Shown here: positions 1 to 11,137 of the stretch, in pieces
Numbering within the stretch: the first letter of the stretch is position 1
Layout of the letters: each line of letters opens with the position of its first letter
Origin: Spongilla lacustris
Taxonomy: Eukaryota; Porifera; Demospongiae; Spongillida; Spongillidae
Length of the DNA stretch: 64,000 nucleotides
Direction: 5' to 3'
NCBI GenBank assembly: GCA_949361645.1
Contig: OX442416.1
Location: 1,368,887-1,432,886 of the forward strand
The notes under the pieces: model-generated
What the model was told of the DNA's origin: nothing
Seen by the model: only the letters and a program-made list of their open reading frames with translations
Database searches by the model: none
Position numbers and translations under genes: made by a program

Positions 1-1600
1 ACCGAGTTTGGTTTGTTATTAAAACCGTTACTGCTGTTACAAACGGCGCGGTATGGCACGATTTGGGTTCTATAAAGATGCTGTGTTTTTAAAGCACTGA
101 AGCACTGCCTGGGAAACAACTTATTTAACGGCTTGGGGTCATTGATGGTAAAAACACTGGGTTTTACAATATTTGCTCCTGCATTTGCATGGGCCATGAT
201 GACTATTCGGATATAGGTGAATGCAAAGTGCTCGCAATATGATGTTGCAGAGATGCAAAGTTTAGGAGGGTGGGGCTGTGTTGTGGCAATGTATCACGTG
301 AAGGCGATAATTATTCAATTATGTTCACGTGAGGAACTCTCGTTCTCGGACCTAACATTATTTTATATGGATACCGCGCATGCGTAAGCGCTGCCTAACT
401 TCAACATCTTTAAACTCTGCTTCCAAAACACGAATCAATGCAATTGTTAGTTCCACAATTAGAATATGACTTCCTCTACGGGTCTAATAATTCAAACTCT
501 GCTTTTCACAAGTCCAATTAACGGAAATTAATAAATTACGTTTTAAACATTTGGCTTCGTTAAGCACCAGGCAAGATGGTAAACTGTTTATTGGCACGAT
601 TATTGGATGCTCCTTTGCATAGATTTACCGCGATATTGGTGATTTATATGCTATAGCTTGACTTTGAGCGGGGGTTTTCCCGCAAAAACCTTAGATAAGG
701 TAGATCACGTGATAAGTAATATTAATAGCTATAAAAATTAATTTTTACACACTCTCTGGGGGTTGTTGTATGTTGATCAATGCATTGGCATGTATTAAAT
801 AAACTTAATAATAACTTTTAATAACTACATATTGATAGCTTTAAGTTAGTCATTGGCATGATTTTTACTTCAAACAGCATAATTTTACAATGTTCAGTTC
901 TGGAGTTATAGCAATTCAAACATTTTGCGCGACTTTTGGATCACCCTGTATATCGGTTACGTGTGTCCGCAAACGTACAGTTCGTTGTTCTGACGTCACA
1001 GTGCTAGAAACAACTTCTATTCAAACATGTACATGTACTTGTGTTGTAGTGCAAAAATTCCCTCTAGTAATTATTATTGAACACACGTTGTCGTGAATAA
1101 TTATTTGGAAGGCCAGTACAAGAAATATAAGAAATCAATAAGAAAGCCGAGTGTTACCGATAATATTCGGTTAGAAGTTACCTCTTACTGAAAGGTAATG
1201 AATAAGAAAAGTGTTTTACCGGTTGCTTAACGGTATCGGATAACCGGTAAGCGGTAAGGACAAAACTTATCGATAGTTGACCCTATTTATTAGATGCATA
1301 TACCGGCCCGTATAGGTATACAAGCATGTCACGTACAGCTACAAATCTGTCCCATCACCTATAAACTAGATCGGACGAGCACGACTCGTGCCATCAGCTA
1401 GCTGCTGAGTTTCGTCAGATCCGGGGGCTCCATGCATGCCGGATCGATGCGTGCGCATGCGCTGTTTGAGCCCTGACGCGGAAACCACGGCCGTAATAGA
1501 CCGTTATAGACGTGAGGCTGCACACAACCTTATAATTATATTAGAAGTGGTTTACTCAATTATAAGACGGATGGATTACTATATACACATCACCACTAGC
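1..1600. other. Intergenic, no gene recognised
   Basis: AT-rich non-coding sequence. Short open frames here have no recognisable protein character. Around 1140-1265 there is a run of related words (ACCGGT, ACCGATA, CGGTTA) that resembles the style of the hAT-like MITE ends seen elsewhere in the window, but no clean terminal repeat or target duplication was found. Confidence 0.5.
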
Positions 1601-1607
1601 GCACGGG

Positions 1608-1614
1608 TATATAA
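1608..1614 (+). promoter_or_regulatory. TATA box of the secreted Cys-rich gene
   Basis: The sequence TATATAA lies 65-72 bases before the ATG at 1680. A start of transcription about 25-30 bases downstream (near 1640, in a CACTCACACA stretch) would leave a short 5' UTR. The spacing and the spliced ORF that follows support a real promoter; no transcript evidence is available. Confidence 0.6.
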
Positions 1615-1679
1615 ACGTGATTCTTCAGTGCACTCACACACATTCTCCGCACTGGAAACAGTTCACTGAAAGTACCAAG

Positions 1680-2286
1680 ATGATGCTCGTAGGACTGGCC
1701 CTGTGCTTCGCGATGCTTACCGTATCGGCTACAGCTCTTCCTCGAGCTAAAGTAAACGCATGCGTGGGCAATATATACGTGATGGTGTTTGCGGCTGTTC
1801 GTTGTAGGGTTCTTTCGAGTATGAAGTACAGTCGGAAGGAGAAATGGCCTGCCTTTCGTCCCTGAGCAACGCACACGAGTCTGCCGAGATGATGCGAAGG
1901 TACTTGGCAGCAGCGTACTTGGATCCCACAGGCGACGAAGACACAGACTACCTGTACACTGCTGGGGTAAGTGTTCCCATCCATGCATGCACTATATATA
2001 CAGATGGAGTTTAAACCCTTTCTCGTTGTTACAGCTTTCATGCAGCCTTTGCCAGAAAGCCGTTCCTAAAGTCCTTTCGCTGATCAACAAGAGGGGTTGC
2101 GGCTTTTTTTTTAGCCTCGAAATAGCAGCGGGTAAACGAAATAAATTTATCCATGTATCAGTATATATTAACACATCACTGAATTACCATGCATTTTCAG
2201 CGTGCGAAGTACTTGGATTTGGCCCAGAAGATCCCCTGACCTGTAAATCATTGTATACTTATGATGCATCGCAGCTTTGTGATTGA
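1680..2286 (+). CDS. Spliced gene for a small secreted Cys-rich protein
   Basis: Predicted exons are 1680-1751, 1808-1966, 2035-2131 and 2201-2286, giving 137 residues. All introns are short (56, 68 and 69 bp), begin GT and end AG; the second donor is GTAAGT and acceptors are TTGTAG, TTACAG and TTTCAG. The start is the first of two adjacent ATGs after CCAAG. Residues 1-19 form a signal peptide (MMLVGLALCFAMLTVSATA), so secretion is likely. The mature part has an acidic stretch (DPTGDEDTDYLY) and a C-terminal cluster of six cysteines opening with CSLC. That layout is reminiscent of saposin-type domains, but the spacings do not fit, so no family is claimed. Intron 3 is a multiple of three with no stop, so retention is possible. 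No neighbour suggests a function. The splice model is an inference from signals and continuous phase. Confidence 0.65.
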
Positions 2287-3055
2287 ATTCCCCATTCCTA
2301 ACCCTATAGGGGCCTGTACTGCCCTCTTTATCACCGGATGCAAAACGGCTTTATCCTATGCCGAAAAGAAAATTACCAATCCAACCACGATATGTCATGC
2401 CCTCAAGGCATGTTGATTCAAGATCGAAGCCCCTCCTCTGGATGATGCGCTACTAATTGAGTGCAACTTAAAATTAATCTTTTTCTTTTTTTCTTTTTTT
2501 TAAGAATGCATGCATAGATACACTTTGCGATGATGCTGTGCTATATTACAATACGGAGAAGTATGTTACGCTTTGCATGCGTCTTTACGCGGCTGCGCTT
2601 ATAAGTTTCATATACTTGATGTATATAATGATATAGCAACGCTTACCTTACAAACAATTATAGTAACGACCGCAGGGCAGTAGACAACTTTTTCTTTTGG
2701 GGTGCTGGAAAATGGAAACGCGAGGGTACAGTGTAGGTATAGCAGTAGCGGATCCAGCATGATCAGTTAGGGGGAAAAGGAGGAGCGGACCTGTAGGTAG
2801 GTAGTTCAAAGCACCCCAGCAAAAATTTATAGCGGTACAATGGACCTATAGGGCGCAATTAGTGTTGATTACACGTGACGACAACATCTGGAGTACATTC
2901 TTCGCACGACTATGTTAGCCCCCCCAGGTACATGCTGTGATCATGCTTCGCGTTCTCGTTGAATGTTTCTGAAAGATGGCGTCTAGTGAATGCATTAGCG
3001 AAAAAAAACCCCAGTACTTCGGCTGAACTAACACAAGACGATATACCCGGAGCAT
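2287..3055. other. Intergenic between the secreted-protein gene and the giant transposon
   Basis: No coding region, RNA gene or clear repeat was recognised. A pyrimidine-rich stretch sits at 2475-2503. The segment ends at the inferred left terminus of the giant element (CACTA at 3056). Confidence 0.5.
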
Positions 3056-3092
3056 CACTAAAACCCCGTTTGAAGTTAGCCGCACATTCCTA
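3056..3092 (+). repeat. Left terminal inverted repeat of the giant transposon
   Basis: The block CCCCGTTTGAAGTTAGCCGC followed by ACATTCC matches the inverse of 36760-36796. A related sequence occurs at 38772-38850 and at 44948-44990, so this is a dispersed terminal motif rather than a chance match. The preceding CACTA is shared with the right end. Confidence 0.65.
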
Positions 3093-3289
3093 AATGAATA
3101 AAATTAACATTCCACAAGCGGCGGCCGTAGTGATATATCCGGATACTCGATACACAACACGGGCGGTTCCTGGCCAAGTGAGGACGTAAGTGTACATGCA
3201 TCTACATGCACATGCTGGTAGCTATACCTACAATACTACTCCATCACACGGTACGGTGTTTTGTGCTGGCATATTTTAGCACGAGGTAT

Positions 3290-5290
3290 GTCCTCGGCCC
3301 CTCCCACGTTAAGAACCATGGCTAAGTCTCTTGATGGCCTACTATTCCATCACAGGGTGCTTAATGCACAGCACAAAAACACCCAGGTACCAGTACACCT
3401 GCATGACAGAAGCATCACACATGGCCCACCTAACATATGTACGCACAAGGTATGGGCTTGGCCCCTCCCACTTTAGGACCGTGGCTACGTCCCTTGATAG
3501 CCTACCAGGGTACTTCATGCACAGCACAAAAACACCAAGGTACCAGTACATGGCCCACCTGACATATGTAAGCACAAGGTATGGGCTTGGCCCCTCCCAC
3601 TTTAGGACCGTGGCTACGTCCCTTGATAGCCTACCAGGGTACTTCATGCACAGCACAAAAACACCAAGGTACCAGTACATGGCCCACCTGACATATGTAA
3701 GCACAAGGTATGGGCTTGGCCCCTCCCACTTTAGGACCGTGGCTATGTCCCTTGATAGCCTACCAGGGTACTTCATGCGCAGCACAAAAACACCAAGGTA
3801 CCAGTACACCAGCATGACAGAAACATCACACATGACCCACTTGACATATGTGAGCACAAGGTGTGAGCTTCGCCCCTCCCACTTTAGGACCGTGGCTACG
3901 TCCCTTGCTAGTTGACCAGGGTGCTTCATGCACAGCACAAAAACACCAAGGTACCAGTACACCTGCATGACAGAAACATCACACATAACCCACTTGACAT
4001 ATGTGAGCCGGCACAAGGTGTGGGCTTGGCCCCTCCCACTTTAGGACCGTGGCTACGTCCCTTGCTAGCCTACCAGGGTACTTCATGCACGGCACAAAAA
4101 CGCCAAGGTACCAGTACACCTGCATGACAGAAGCATCACACATGACCCACTTGACATATGTGAGCACAAGATGTGGGCTTGGCCCCTCCCACTTTAGGAC
4201 CGTGGCTACGTCCCTTGCTAGATGACCAGGGTACTTCATGCAGGGCACAAAAACACCAAGGTACCAGTACACCAGTATGACAGAAACATCACACATCACC
4301 CACTTGACATATGTGAGCACAAGGTGTGGGCTTGGCCCCTCCCACTTTAGAACCGTGGCTACGTCTCTTGCTAGTTGACCAGGGTACTTCATGCACGGCA
4401 CAAAAATGCCAAGGTACCAGTACACCTGCATGACAGAAACATCACACATGACCCACCTGACATATGTGAGCACAAGGTATGGGCTTGGCCCCTCCCACTT
4501 TAGGACCGTGGCTACATCCCTTGCTAGATGACCAGGGTACTTCATGCACGGCACAAAAACGCCAAGGTACCAGTACACCTGCATGACAGAAACATCACAC
4601 ATGACCCACTTGACATATGTGAGCACAAGGTGTGGGCTTGGCCCCTCCCACTTTAGGACCGTGGCTTCGTCCCTTGATAGCCTACCAGGGTGCTTCATGC
4701 ACAGCACAAAAACGCCAAGGTACCAGTACACCTGCATGACAGAAACATCACACATGACCCACTTGACATATGTGAGCACAAGTTGTGGGCTTGGCCCCTC
4801 CCACTTTAGGACCGTGGCTACGTCCCTTGCTAGATGACCAGGGTACTTCATGCACGGCACAAAAACACCAAGGTACCAGTACACCTGCATGACAGAAACA
4901 TCACACATCACCCACTTGACATATGTGAGCACAAGGTGTGGGCGTGGCCCCTCCCACTTTAGGACCGTGGCTACGTCCCTTGCTAGTTGACAGGGTGCTT
5001 CATGCACAGCACAAAAACGCCAAGGTACCAGTACACCTGCATGACAGAAACATCACACATTACCCACTTGACATATGTGAGCACAAGGTGTGGGCTTGGC
5101 CCCTCCCACTTTAGGACCGTGGCTTCGTTCCTTGATAGCCTACCAGGGTGCTTCATGCACAGCACAAAAACACCAAGGTACCAGTACACCTGCATGACAG
5201 AAACATCACACATGACCCACTTGACATATGTGAGCACAAGGTATGGGCTTGGCCCCTCCCACTTTAGGACCGTGCATGGCTACGTTCCTT
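3290..5290. repeat. Minisatellite array, unit ~153 bp, about 13 units
   Basis: The word GGTACCAGTAC recurs about every 153 bases (for example 3950, 4107, 4260). Two early units are about 129 bases because they lack the segment CCTGCATGACAGAAGCATCA. Units contain GGGCTTGGCCCCTCCCAC and ACATATGTGAGCACAAG and differ by point changes. The array stays open in several frames because the unit length and composition avoid stops; it is not a gene. The same array, inverted, occurs at 49955-51295, so it belongs to the giant transposon as a subterminal array. Confidence 0.9.
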
Positions 5291-5680
5291 GATAGTCTAC
5301 CAAGGTGACAGCACACCTGCATGATATTGTGAAGAGGAGTGTCGTACTTGGTGAAGAGGAGCTAGTGTCGTACGTGTACTTGTACTTATTTTTAAAAAGG
5401 TCTTGTCTGTATGTGTGTATGTATGTGTACTTATTGAAGATATGCGTGTATACATGTATGTGCATTCACCCATGTGCTCTGTCTCACACGCATGCAGTTC
5501 GACTCGTGAATGGTTCTGCGGGAGCCTTTCTCTGTTGTCCTCAGCAGCAAGCTCTACTTGTGAAAAAGAAGTATTAACCAACAGTTTCTAATGTTTTATT
5601 TTGTGTTTGTAAACATGTTGCTTTGTAATGATGATGATCATGGCTGTCATATGCACAACACAAGTACAGATGGTAATGTA
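5291..5680. other. Non-coding flank between array and palindrome, conserved in both transposon copies
   Basis: This stretch matches the inverse of about 49556-49930 (for example the CAGCAGCAAGCTCTACTTGT region). It contains a TGTATGTGTG-rich run near 5405-5465. No coding function is evident; it is probably subterminal transposon sequence. Confidence 0.6.
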
Positions 5681-5858
5681 GTTTAGTCCCATTTGATTGG
5701 TCAATAATCCCTAAAAACAGATTGGTTAGGATCATTCTGTCAGAGCAGCTGTAGTAATAGATGTTGTTGTCCACAGCATCTATTACTACAGCTGCTCTGA
5801 AAGAATGATCCTAACCAATCTGTTTTTAGGGATTATTGACCAATCAAATGGGACTAAG
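5681..5858. repeat. Near-perfect palindrome at the transposase promoter
   Basis: The arm TAGTCCCATTTGATTGGTCA onward is repeated in inverse as TGACCAATCAAATGGGACTA after a loop of about 12 bases (around 5771). Arms are about 80-85 bases with only a few mismatches. Each arm carries a CCAAT/ATTGG box, and a TATA box follows 15-22 bases downstream, so the palindrome sits where a promoter would be. In the inverted copy only the outer arm is kept (about 49476-49556), and the deletion there begins at the palindrome centre. Confidence 0.85.
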
Positions 5859-5872
5859 CTGTGGTACATAGC

Positions 5873-5880
5873 TATATAAG
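5873..5880 (+). promoter_or_regulatory. TATA box before the transposase gene
   Basis: TATATAAG lies directly downstream of the palindrome, with CCAAT at about 5840. An ATG with a GTAAGT splice donor follows at 5918, giving a core-promoter arrangement for the transposase gene. Confidence 0.5.
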
Positions 5881-6315
5881 GAATATTGCACATTACATTG
5901 CACAGTGCTTAATATTATGGTGGTAAGTGAGGATTTATTATGTGTAGATGAATCTATATTATTTATTTCTCAGGCAAAAAAAAAGTACAGCATCAATTTG
6001 TATAGTCTGGTTGCTGTATTGAGAGGAAGAGTATGGCCTCCACCAAATCACTCACGAAATGCTCCTAGTGGATTTTGGTTCTCTGTTGCTGCAGCTATGT
6101 CTCACTGCAAAACCCCCTCACCTAAGTATGTTACATCTGTGTACAAGTGCTGGTACTGCAACAAAGCCGAAGTTGAAAAATCCCTTGATAACAACATAAT
6201 TTATATGGTGATCTTATGCATTTATGTACTATGCTATATACTGTTAGCGGTACAGCATAACTGTGATGAAAAGAGATTGGAAAGATCATGAGGATGAGGT
6301 GAATGATCATGGGGA

Positions 6316-6715
6316 TAATGAAGTTGATGATGAGCAGGAGGGAGAGCTTGATGATGAGCAGGAGGGAGAGCTTGATGATGAGCAGGAGGGAGAGCTTGAT
6401 GATGAGCAGGAGGAAGAGCTTGAGGATGAGCATGAGGGAGAGCTTGATGATGAGCAGGAGGGAGAGCTTGATGATGAGCAGGAGGGAGAGCTTGATGATG
6501 AGCAGGAGGGAGAGCTTGATGATGAGCAGGAGGGAGAGCTTGACAATGAGCAGGAGGGAGAGCTTGATGATGAGCAGGAGGGAGAGCTTGATGATGAGCA
6601 TGAGGGAGAGCTTGATGATGAGCATGAAGGAGAGCTTGATGATGAGCAGGAGGGAGAGCTTGACGATGAGAAGAAGGGAGAGCTTGATGATGAGCATGAG
6701 GGAGAGCTTGATGAT
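6316..6715 (+). repeat. 24-bp coding minisatellite (DDEQEGEL repeats)
   Basis: About 16-17 units of GATGATGAGCAGGAGGGAGA plus GCTT, each encoding DDEQEGEL, with minor variants (DDEHEGEL, DNEQEGEL). The whole tract is open in three frames, but only the acidic frame connects to plausible flanking coding sequence (DFEGEEIIYKQFLSQEDF at about 6828). A base is missing at about 6737, which breaks the frame. Acidic tracts are common in chromatin-binding proteins. Confidence 0.85.
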
Positions 6716-8869
6716 CATTGGGATAATGAAGTTGATGATAGCAGGAGGGTGAACTTGATGATGAGCAGGAGGAAGAGGTTTATTATAAGCAGGAGCAGGA
6801 TAATGATGATTCTGTGAAAGATCACATTCATGGTGATTTTGAAGGAGAGGAAATAATTTACAAGCAATTTTTGTCACAGGAGGACTTTCAGGATCTGTAA
6901 GTATCGATGATGTGGCATTTGAAAGTCTCAACTTGCATTGTATTTGCAAAGAGCCATACAGTTCAAAAAGGTTTTAGAGAGTACATAGCTTTACAATTTT
7001 ATAATGTTATAATATTATCTGTTTGCAAGGTTTATGATTGGATGTGACTATTGTGGTGAGTGGTACCATGGAAGCTGTTTTGGATTACTAGAAGAGGAAT
7101 CGTCAGTCATCAATACATACAAATGTCCAACATGTATCACAAATTGTGTCACTATTCCTTTTTATGATGAAGGTAATTCATGTATAAAACTAAGTTTTGA
7201 GTGATATGTCAATGTACAAAATCATCAACAGTTACATCCCGTAATGAAGAATGTGGTGACTCCAGTGTCGAAACACTTCAACATCAGGTACACATAAGTG
7301 CATGGTACTTTATAACATATATAAATGTACTTACAAAATGCAGGTAAACTTAATACATGTATACACTTTATGTTACTTACAGGGTACAGTTGTAACAGCT
7401 ATTACAGCTGAGTGTGTAGCTCGCTATAGACAACCAGATAATGTCTTACTGAGGCAGTTTCAAAGTTCTGGGAGTTTTTATGTAACTAAATCACAATGGA
7501 GTGCTCTGTTTGGTGGTGAAAAATGTGATCCATCATGGGTACATGCAATGGCAGAAGGACTTTCTGTTCTGAACTCCTGTTGCTGCTTTGCTTTTAAGAG
7601 ACACTGGATAAAGAAGGCAGGGTCACGAAAGAATACAACAACATTATTTACAGCTAACGCTTGTTGTACTTTTGAAACACGCAACATTGTTGCTGATTTG
7701 TCTGTTAACACTAACAGCTTTCAAGATGATGAAATTGCTGTGCATGTAAACTTCAATGGTCAAATTCATCATGACACAGAGGAGACACATGCTCGACACT
7801 TTAGCCATTCTGCAAGGCGTGATATGTGTGAGAGATTTCTAGACACTAATGTTGCTCCAGCTTAGGAATATCATCACAGGTTGATGCAATTGGGACCTGA
7901 TAAGTATGCTTTAGGCAATTGAGATGAAGTTGGGTGCACCATATCTGTATTACAAAAAGATTTCTTCTGATGCTCGAATTAATTTGCAAGAAGATACAGA
8001 CCTAATAATGTCGCTGTTGCTTCTAAAAAGTAAACTGATTTCTGTTGATAGTGCCAATTTAAATATCACCTTTAACAGGAAGGATTCTCCCGTTAAGGGC
8101 TTTATCCAGCATATCCATGCATCGCCCTTTGCTGTTATATGTTTTAATAACGAAGCTGCCGTCCGTTTATATCACGAAGTTGCCAAACAGACTGCTGTTT
8201 TTTGTGATGCAACTGGTACTATTGTAACACTGCCAAAAGACGAGGGAGGAAAGGTTCCATCTGTGTACTATTATGCTATAGTGTTGAAGCATCCTGTAAT
8301 TGATAACCACCTCCTGCAGTTGCGGAACTTATCACAGCTGATCATTCTGTGCTATCAATCTCCTACTTTATTGAAGCATTTTGTAGAGCAGAGGGTCTTT
8401 TGTTTGGATTTTTGCGACTATGTAAGCCTCAGCAAATAATTATTGATAGAAGCCAAGTGCTCCTCTTAAGCTTTTTGCATGTTTTTAATAGAGAAACATT
8501 GCAAGAGTACCTGCTTAGATCATTTCGCATTGTAACAGGAACTCCTAAACCCCAAGACCTAGGAAAAATATCACCTCATGCTTGCAAAAGTCATGTGATG
8601 AATTCTGCAAAGAGGGAATGCAAGAAATGGTGAGTGTTTAAGAATGAATTCTTTATACTTATATATGCCTTGCCCATTTATTATTAGGTTTCCTAAACAG
8701 CAGTACAGGTTTTCGATGTATCTGTTTTCAACCATGGTTAATGCACGCACACTTGCTGACCTGGTGTCAAGAGTCAGGCTTATCAAGTTGTTGCTCTGTT
8801 CCAAAGTGCAATCACAGTCTATGAGGCATGCCCATGATGCCTTAGTGGATATCATCAATGGGTTGGATG

Positions 8870-9833
8870 TAGGGTGTGTAACCTTTTTCATAAACTAAAA
8901 TCGATTATTTCGACTATGAAAAAAAGTCCAATCGATTTTTCAGGTTAATAGCAACTTGCAAATCGGTTATTAGAAACATTAAATCGATTTTGGCGATTAG
9001 CGCAACATTAATTTGCAAACGATTACCTAGGTTTTACGAGGTTTTTCCGATTTTTGATATTGGCCAAATAAATCACAGTTTCTCAAGCCCATACACGTAT
9101 AGCCAGTTTTATTGCTTATCTCCAACATTAAAACAGTTACAAGTCCCTTATAAGATAGTACTGGGATTCCAAAGTGACGCCACACCCACTGGTGGGAATA
9201 ATTCAATGGAGGAGGATGGATATTTTTTCACCAAAGAACATGTTGGGTGGATGGGAGTGGAACACCGTTCTATGCTTATGATAAAGCCACCAATCAAGAC
9301 ATGTACGTTATTCATAATGTTATGTCCGAACGTCTGGAAAAGAGCCAATGTAACTAAGTATTTGGACACCTGTGCTGCTGTGCAAAAGAGAACGTAGCGT
9401 GTTGGATGAACTCACTGTACTATACTGCAGAGAACGCGAACGTATTTAAATTGCCGTGCCCACTGCGCGTGCACATGCAGGCAGCACCGAGACTGAGTGT
9501 TTTGTTGTGGGATGGCAGTGTTTATATCAGCCGGGTCCCCAGACTAATGTTCATTACATCATGTCAACAATGTTTCTCATCAATTAACCCTTGTACTGCA
9601 GGCGGGAAAAGCAAAGGGCATATAAAAAGGGGTAATCGATTTTATACCGATTTCTGCGTATTAAGGAAACGAATATCGACTAATCGCGACTAAGAAAAAC
9701 AGAACCGGTTATTTCGACTAAAGGAAATTCTGAAATCGGTAACCTGCTATTCTACTAAATGCATAGTCGACCGAATAGGTAATCGCGAATAATCGGTTAA
9801 CCTAAAAAACCTGAAAATCGGTTACACACCCTA
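8870..9833. mobile_element. hAT-type MITE inserted in the transposase gene
   Basis: Ends are TAGGGTGTGTAACC and GGTTACACACCCTA. An 8-bp target duplication GTTGGATG flanks it (8862-8869 and 9834-9841). An 8-bp duplication with such ends is typical of the hAT superfamily. Removing the 964-bp element plus one duplicate restores an open reading frame (IINGLD then DIEEDN). Near both ends there are runs of AATCGATT/AATCGGTT-type words. Open frames inside have no recognised function. Confidence 0.85.
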
Positions 9834-10807
9834 GTTGGATGATATAGAAGAGGATAACATGAAAAATGATGAAATTATTTGCTCCAATAAGTTTGATAAT
9901 GATGAAATAGCAGAATGCAAACAGCCCTTTGGAACCTTTTTCCAAATACAGTTGGAAAAAGTGCAAGTTGACAATACTGGAGTGAGAGATAATACATACT
10001 ATAAGCCAGAATTATTTGCATCTATCCTTCAAAATTGGTTACCCACAGCACCTTTTTGGACAGCTCTGCTGCTAGGTATGTGTATGATAAATATTATAAT
10101 TATAATTATATCATTAACTGCACTACTTATATAGGAGACCCTGATCACCACCAAGATGAATACAAAGGATGTGAATCAGAGCAAGTAAATTTACACATAT
10201 GTGTACACACTCAGTGTAATCAATTTAATATTAGTTTTCTGAACATACTACTGCTGGAACTATTGAGGCCTGGAACTACATCCTAAAACGAATAGACCAC
10301 AAAGAAAAGCATATGAGACCAGATGTGTTCATTCAGAAGCTCTACCCTGTAATAGTAGGAAGGCAGCGTCAGTACTATGATGACTTAAAATCAAAAAACA
10401 GGAACGCGTTAAGGTTGGCAAAACCTTTTCCAGTATTGCAAGCTAGTTTGTTAATATTATTATATGCAGCAATCTATAAAGGTTAAGCCATCTCGTCCTT
10501 TGCTTGAGAAGTGATCTAAAAGGAAGAAAGATAATGCAGCTCCAGATCCATCACTTGGTTACTTTCAACAGAAACCATCTACGCTATGGAGCCACCTATT
10601 TTCTGTCTCAAGGTAGAAAATATAGGAATTTAAACCTATTTATGTAACTTGTATATCCAGCCAGGATACAGCAGACATAACAGACATACCTGAAATAAGC
10701 ACAGACTGAAGAGAGGTATAAGAATTTTAATTTCATGTATGCTGTGCCTATAAAATATAGCGGTCTTTAGTACTTTACAATTCTTTGTATAGATCATGAT
10801 GTACTAG

Positions 10808-10815
10808 TATATAAA
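10808..10815 (+). promoter_or_regulatory. TATA box before the USP-type gene
   Basis: TATATAAA lies about 56 bases before the ATG at 10871. The element is conserved in the inverted copy near 48835-48845, consistent with the second gene of the giant transposon having its own promoter. Confidence 0.45.
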
Positions 10816-10870
10816 CAATTAAAATTAACTGAGAACAGTTTACATTTTTATACCATTATACAATAAATAG

Positions 10871-11130
10871 ATGTTACATGTCTTGATGGGTCTAACTATT
10901 GCCAGGAAACTTGAAGCATTGATTATTCCTGAGAATTCAGCTCCTTGTACATCATCAAATCAGAAAAGTATTGAAATTTCATTGACCAAGTACGCTAATT
11001 GTTTAAAGTAGCATATCCTTAAATGTATTATAATGGCTTGGTAATTTCAGGAACCCTGCATCCTTGGTGATCACTGAAAATGCAGCTGCTTCTCCTACAT
11101 TTCATGTGTTAGATTTTAAAGCACATGATG
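10871..11130 (+). pseudogene. 5' exons of the USP-type deubiquitinase gene (cut by insertion)
   Basis: An ATG after the TATA box opens MLHVLMGLTIARKLEALIIP and continues to about 10988. A short intron (GTACGC to TTTCAG, about 10989-11050) leads to an exon encoding NPASLVITENAAASPTF. The frame then runs into foreign sequence near 11130. In the inverted copy the same start is fused by a deletion (junction near 48710) to the 3' USP exons, which indicates that this start and the exons at 18959-20455 belonged to one gene or to two adjacent ones. No domain is visible in this N-terminal part. Confidence 0.5.
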
Positions 11131-11137
11131 CTACTAT

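Larger units (their letters stand above)
5904..10709 (+). pseudogene. PHD-finger DDE transposase of the giant element (damaged)
   Basis: A multi-exon gene. In order it has an N-terminal exon (YSINLYSLVAVLRG at about 5988), an acidic repeat (6316-6715), and a PHD finger split by an intron (exons about 6922-6970 and 7031-7172). The PHD pattern is CIC, then GCDYCGEWYHGSCF, then YKCPTC (Cys4-His-Cys3). The transposase core follows: FCDATGTIV (8200-8224) as first Asp, IIIDRSQVLL (about 8437) as second Asp, then SPHACKSHVM, and TIEAW (about 10259) as the likely Glu. A final exon with QQKPSTLWSHLFSV ends at a TGA near 10709. PHD fingers usually read histone H3 tails; here it could bias target-site choice (inference). 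Damage: a 1-base loss in the acidic repeat (about 6737), a stop at 7863, frameshifts near 7920 and 8330, a TGA at about 10516 that is Trp in the other copy, and a hAT MITE in the coding sequence. The superfamily is not certain; EnSpm/CMC is suggested only by the ends. Confidence 0.65.

Noticed and set aside
1808..2283. Saposin B-type domain in the secreted protein
   Set aside because: Cysteine count is suggestive, but spacings (2, 15, 11, 12, 11) do not match the saposin pattern.
3331..5237. Long open frames on both strands through the minisatellite array (up to 342 residues)
   Set aside because: They repeat the array unit exactly, occur on both strands, and lack start context or splice support; the array is inverted elsewhere as part of a transposon.
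6303..6752. Met/Ser/Arg-rich and Ser/Cys/Pro-rich frames over the 24-bp repeat
   Set aside because: Alternative frames of the acidic coding repeat; only the DDEQEGEL frame connects to plausible exons.
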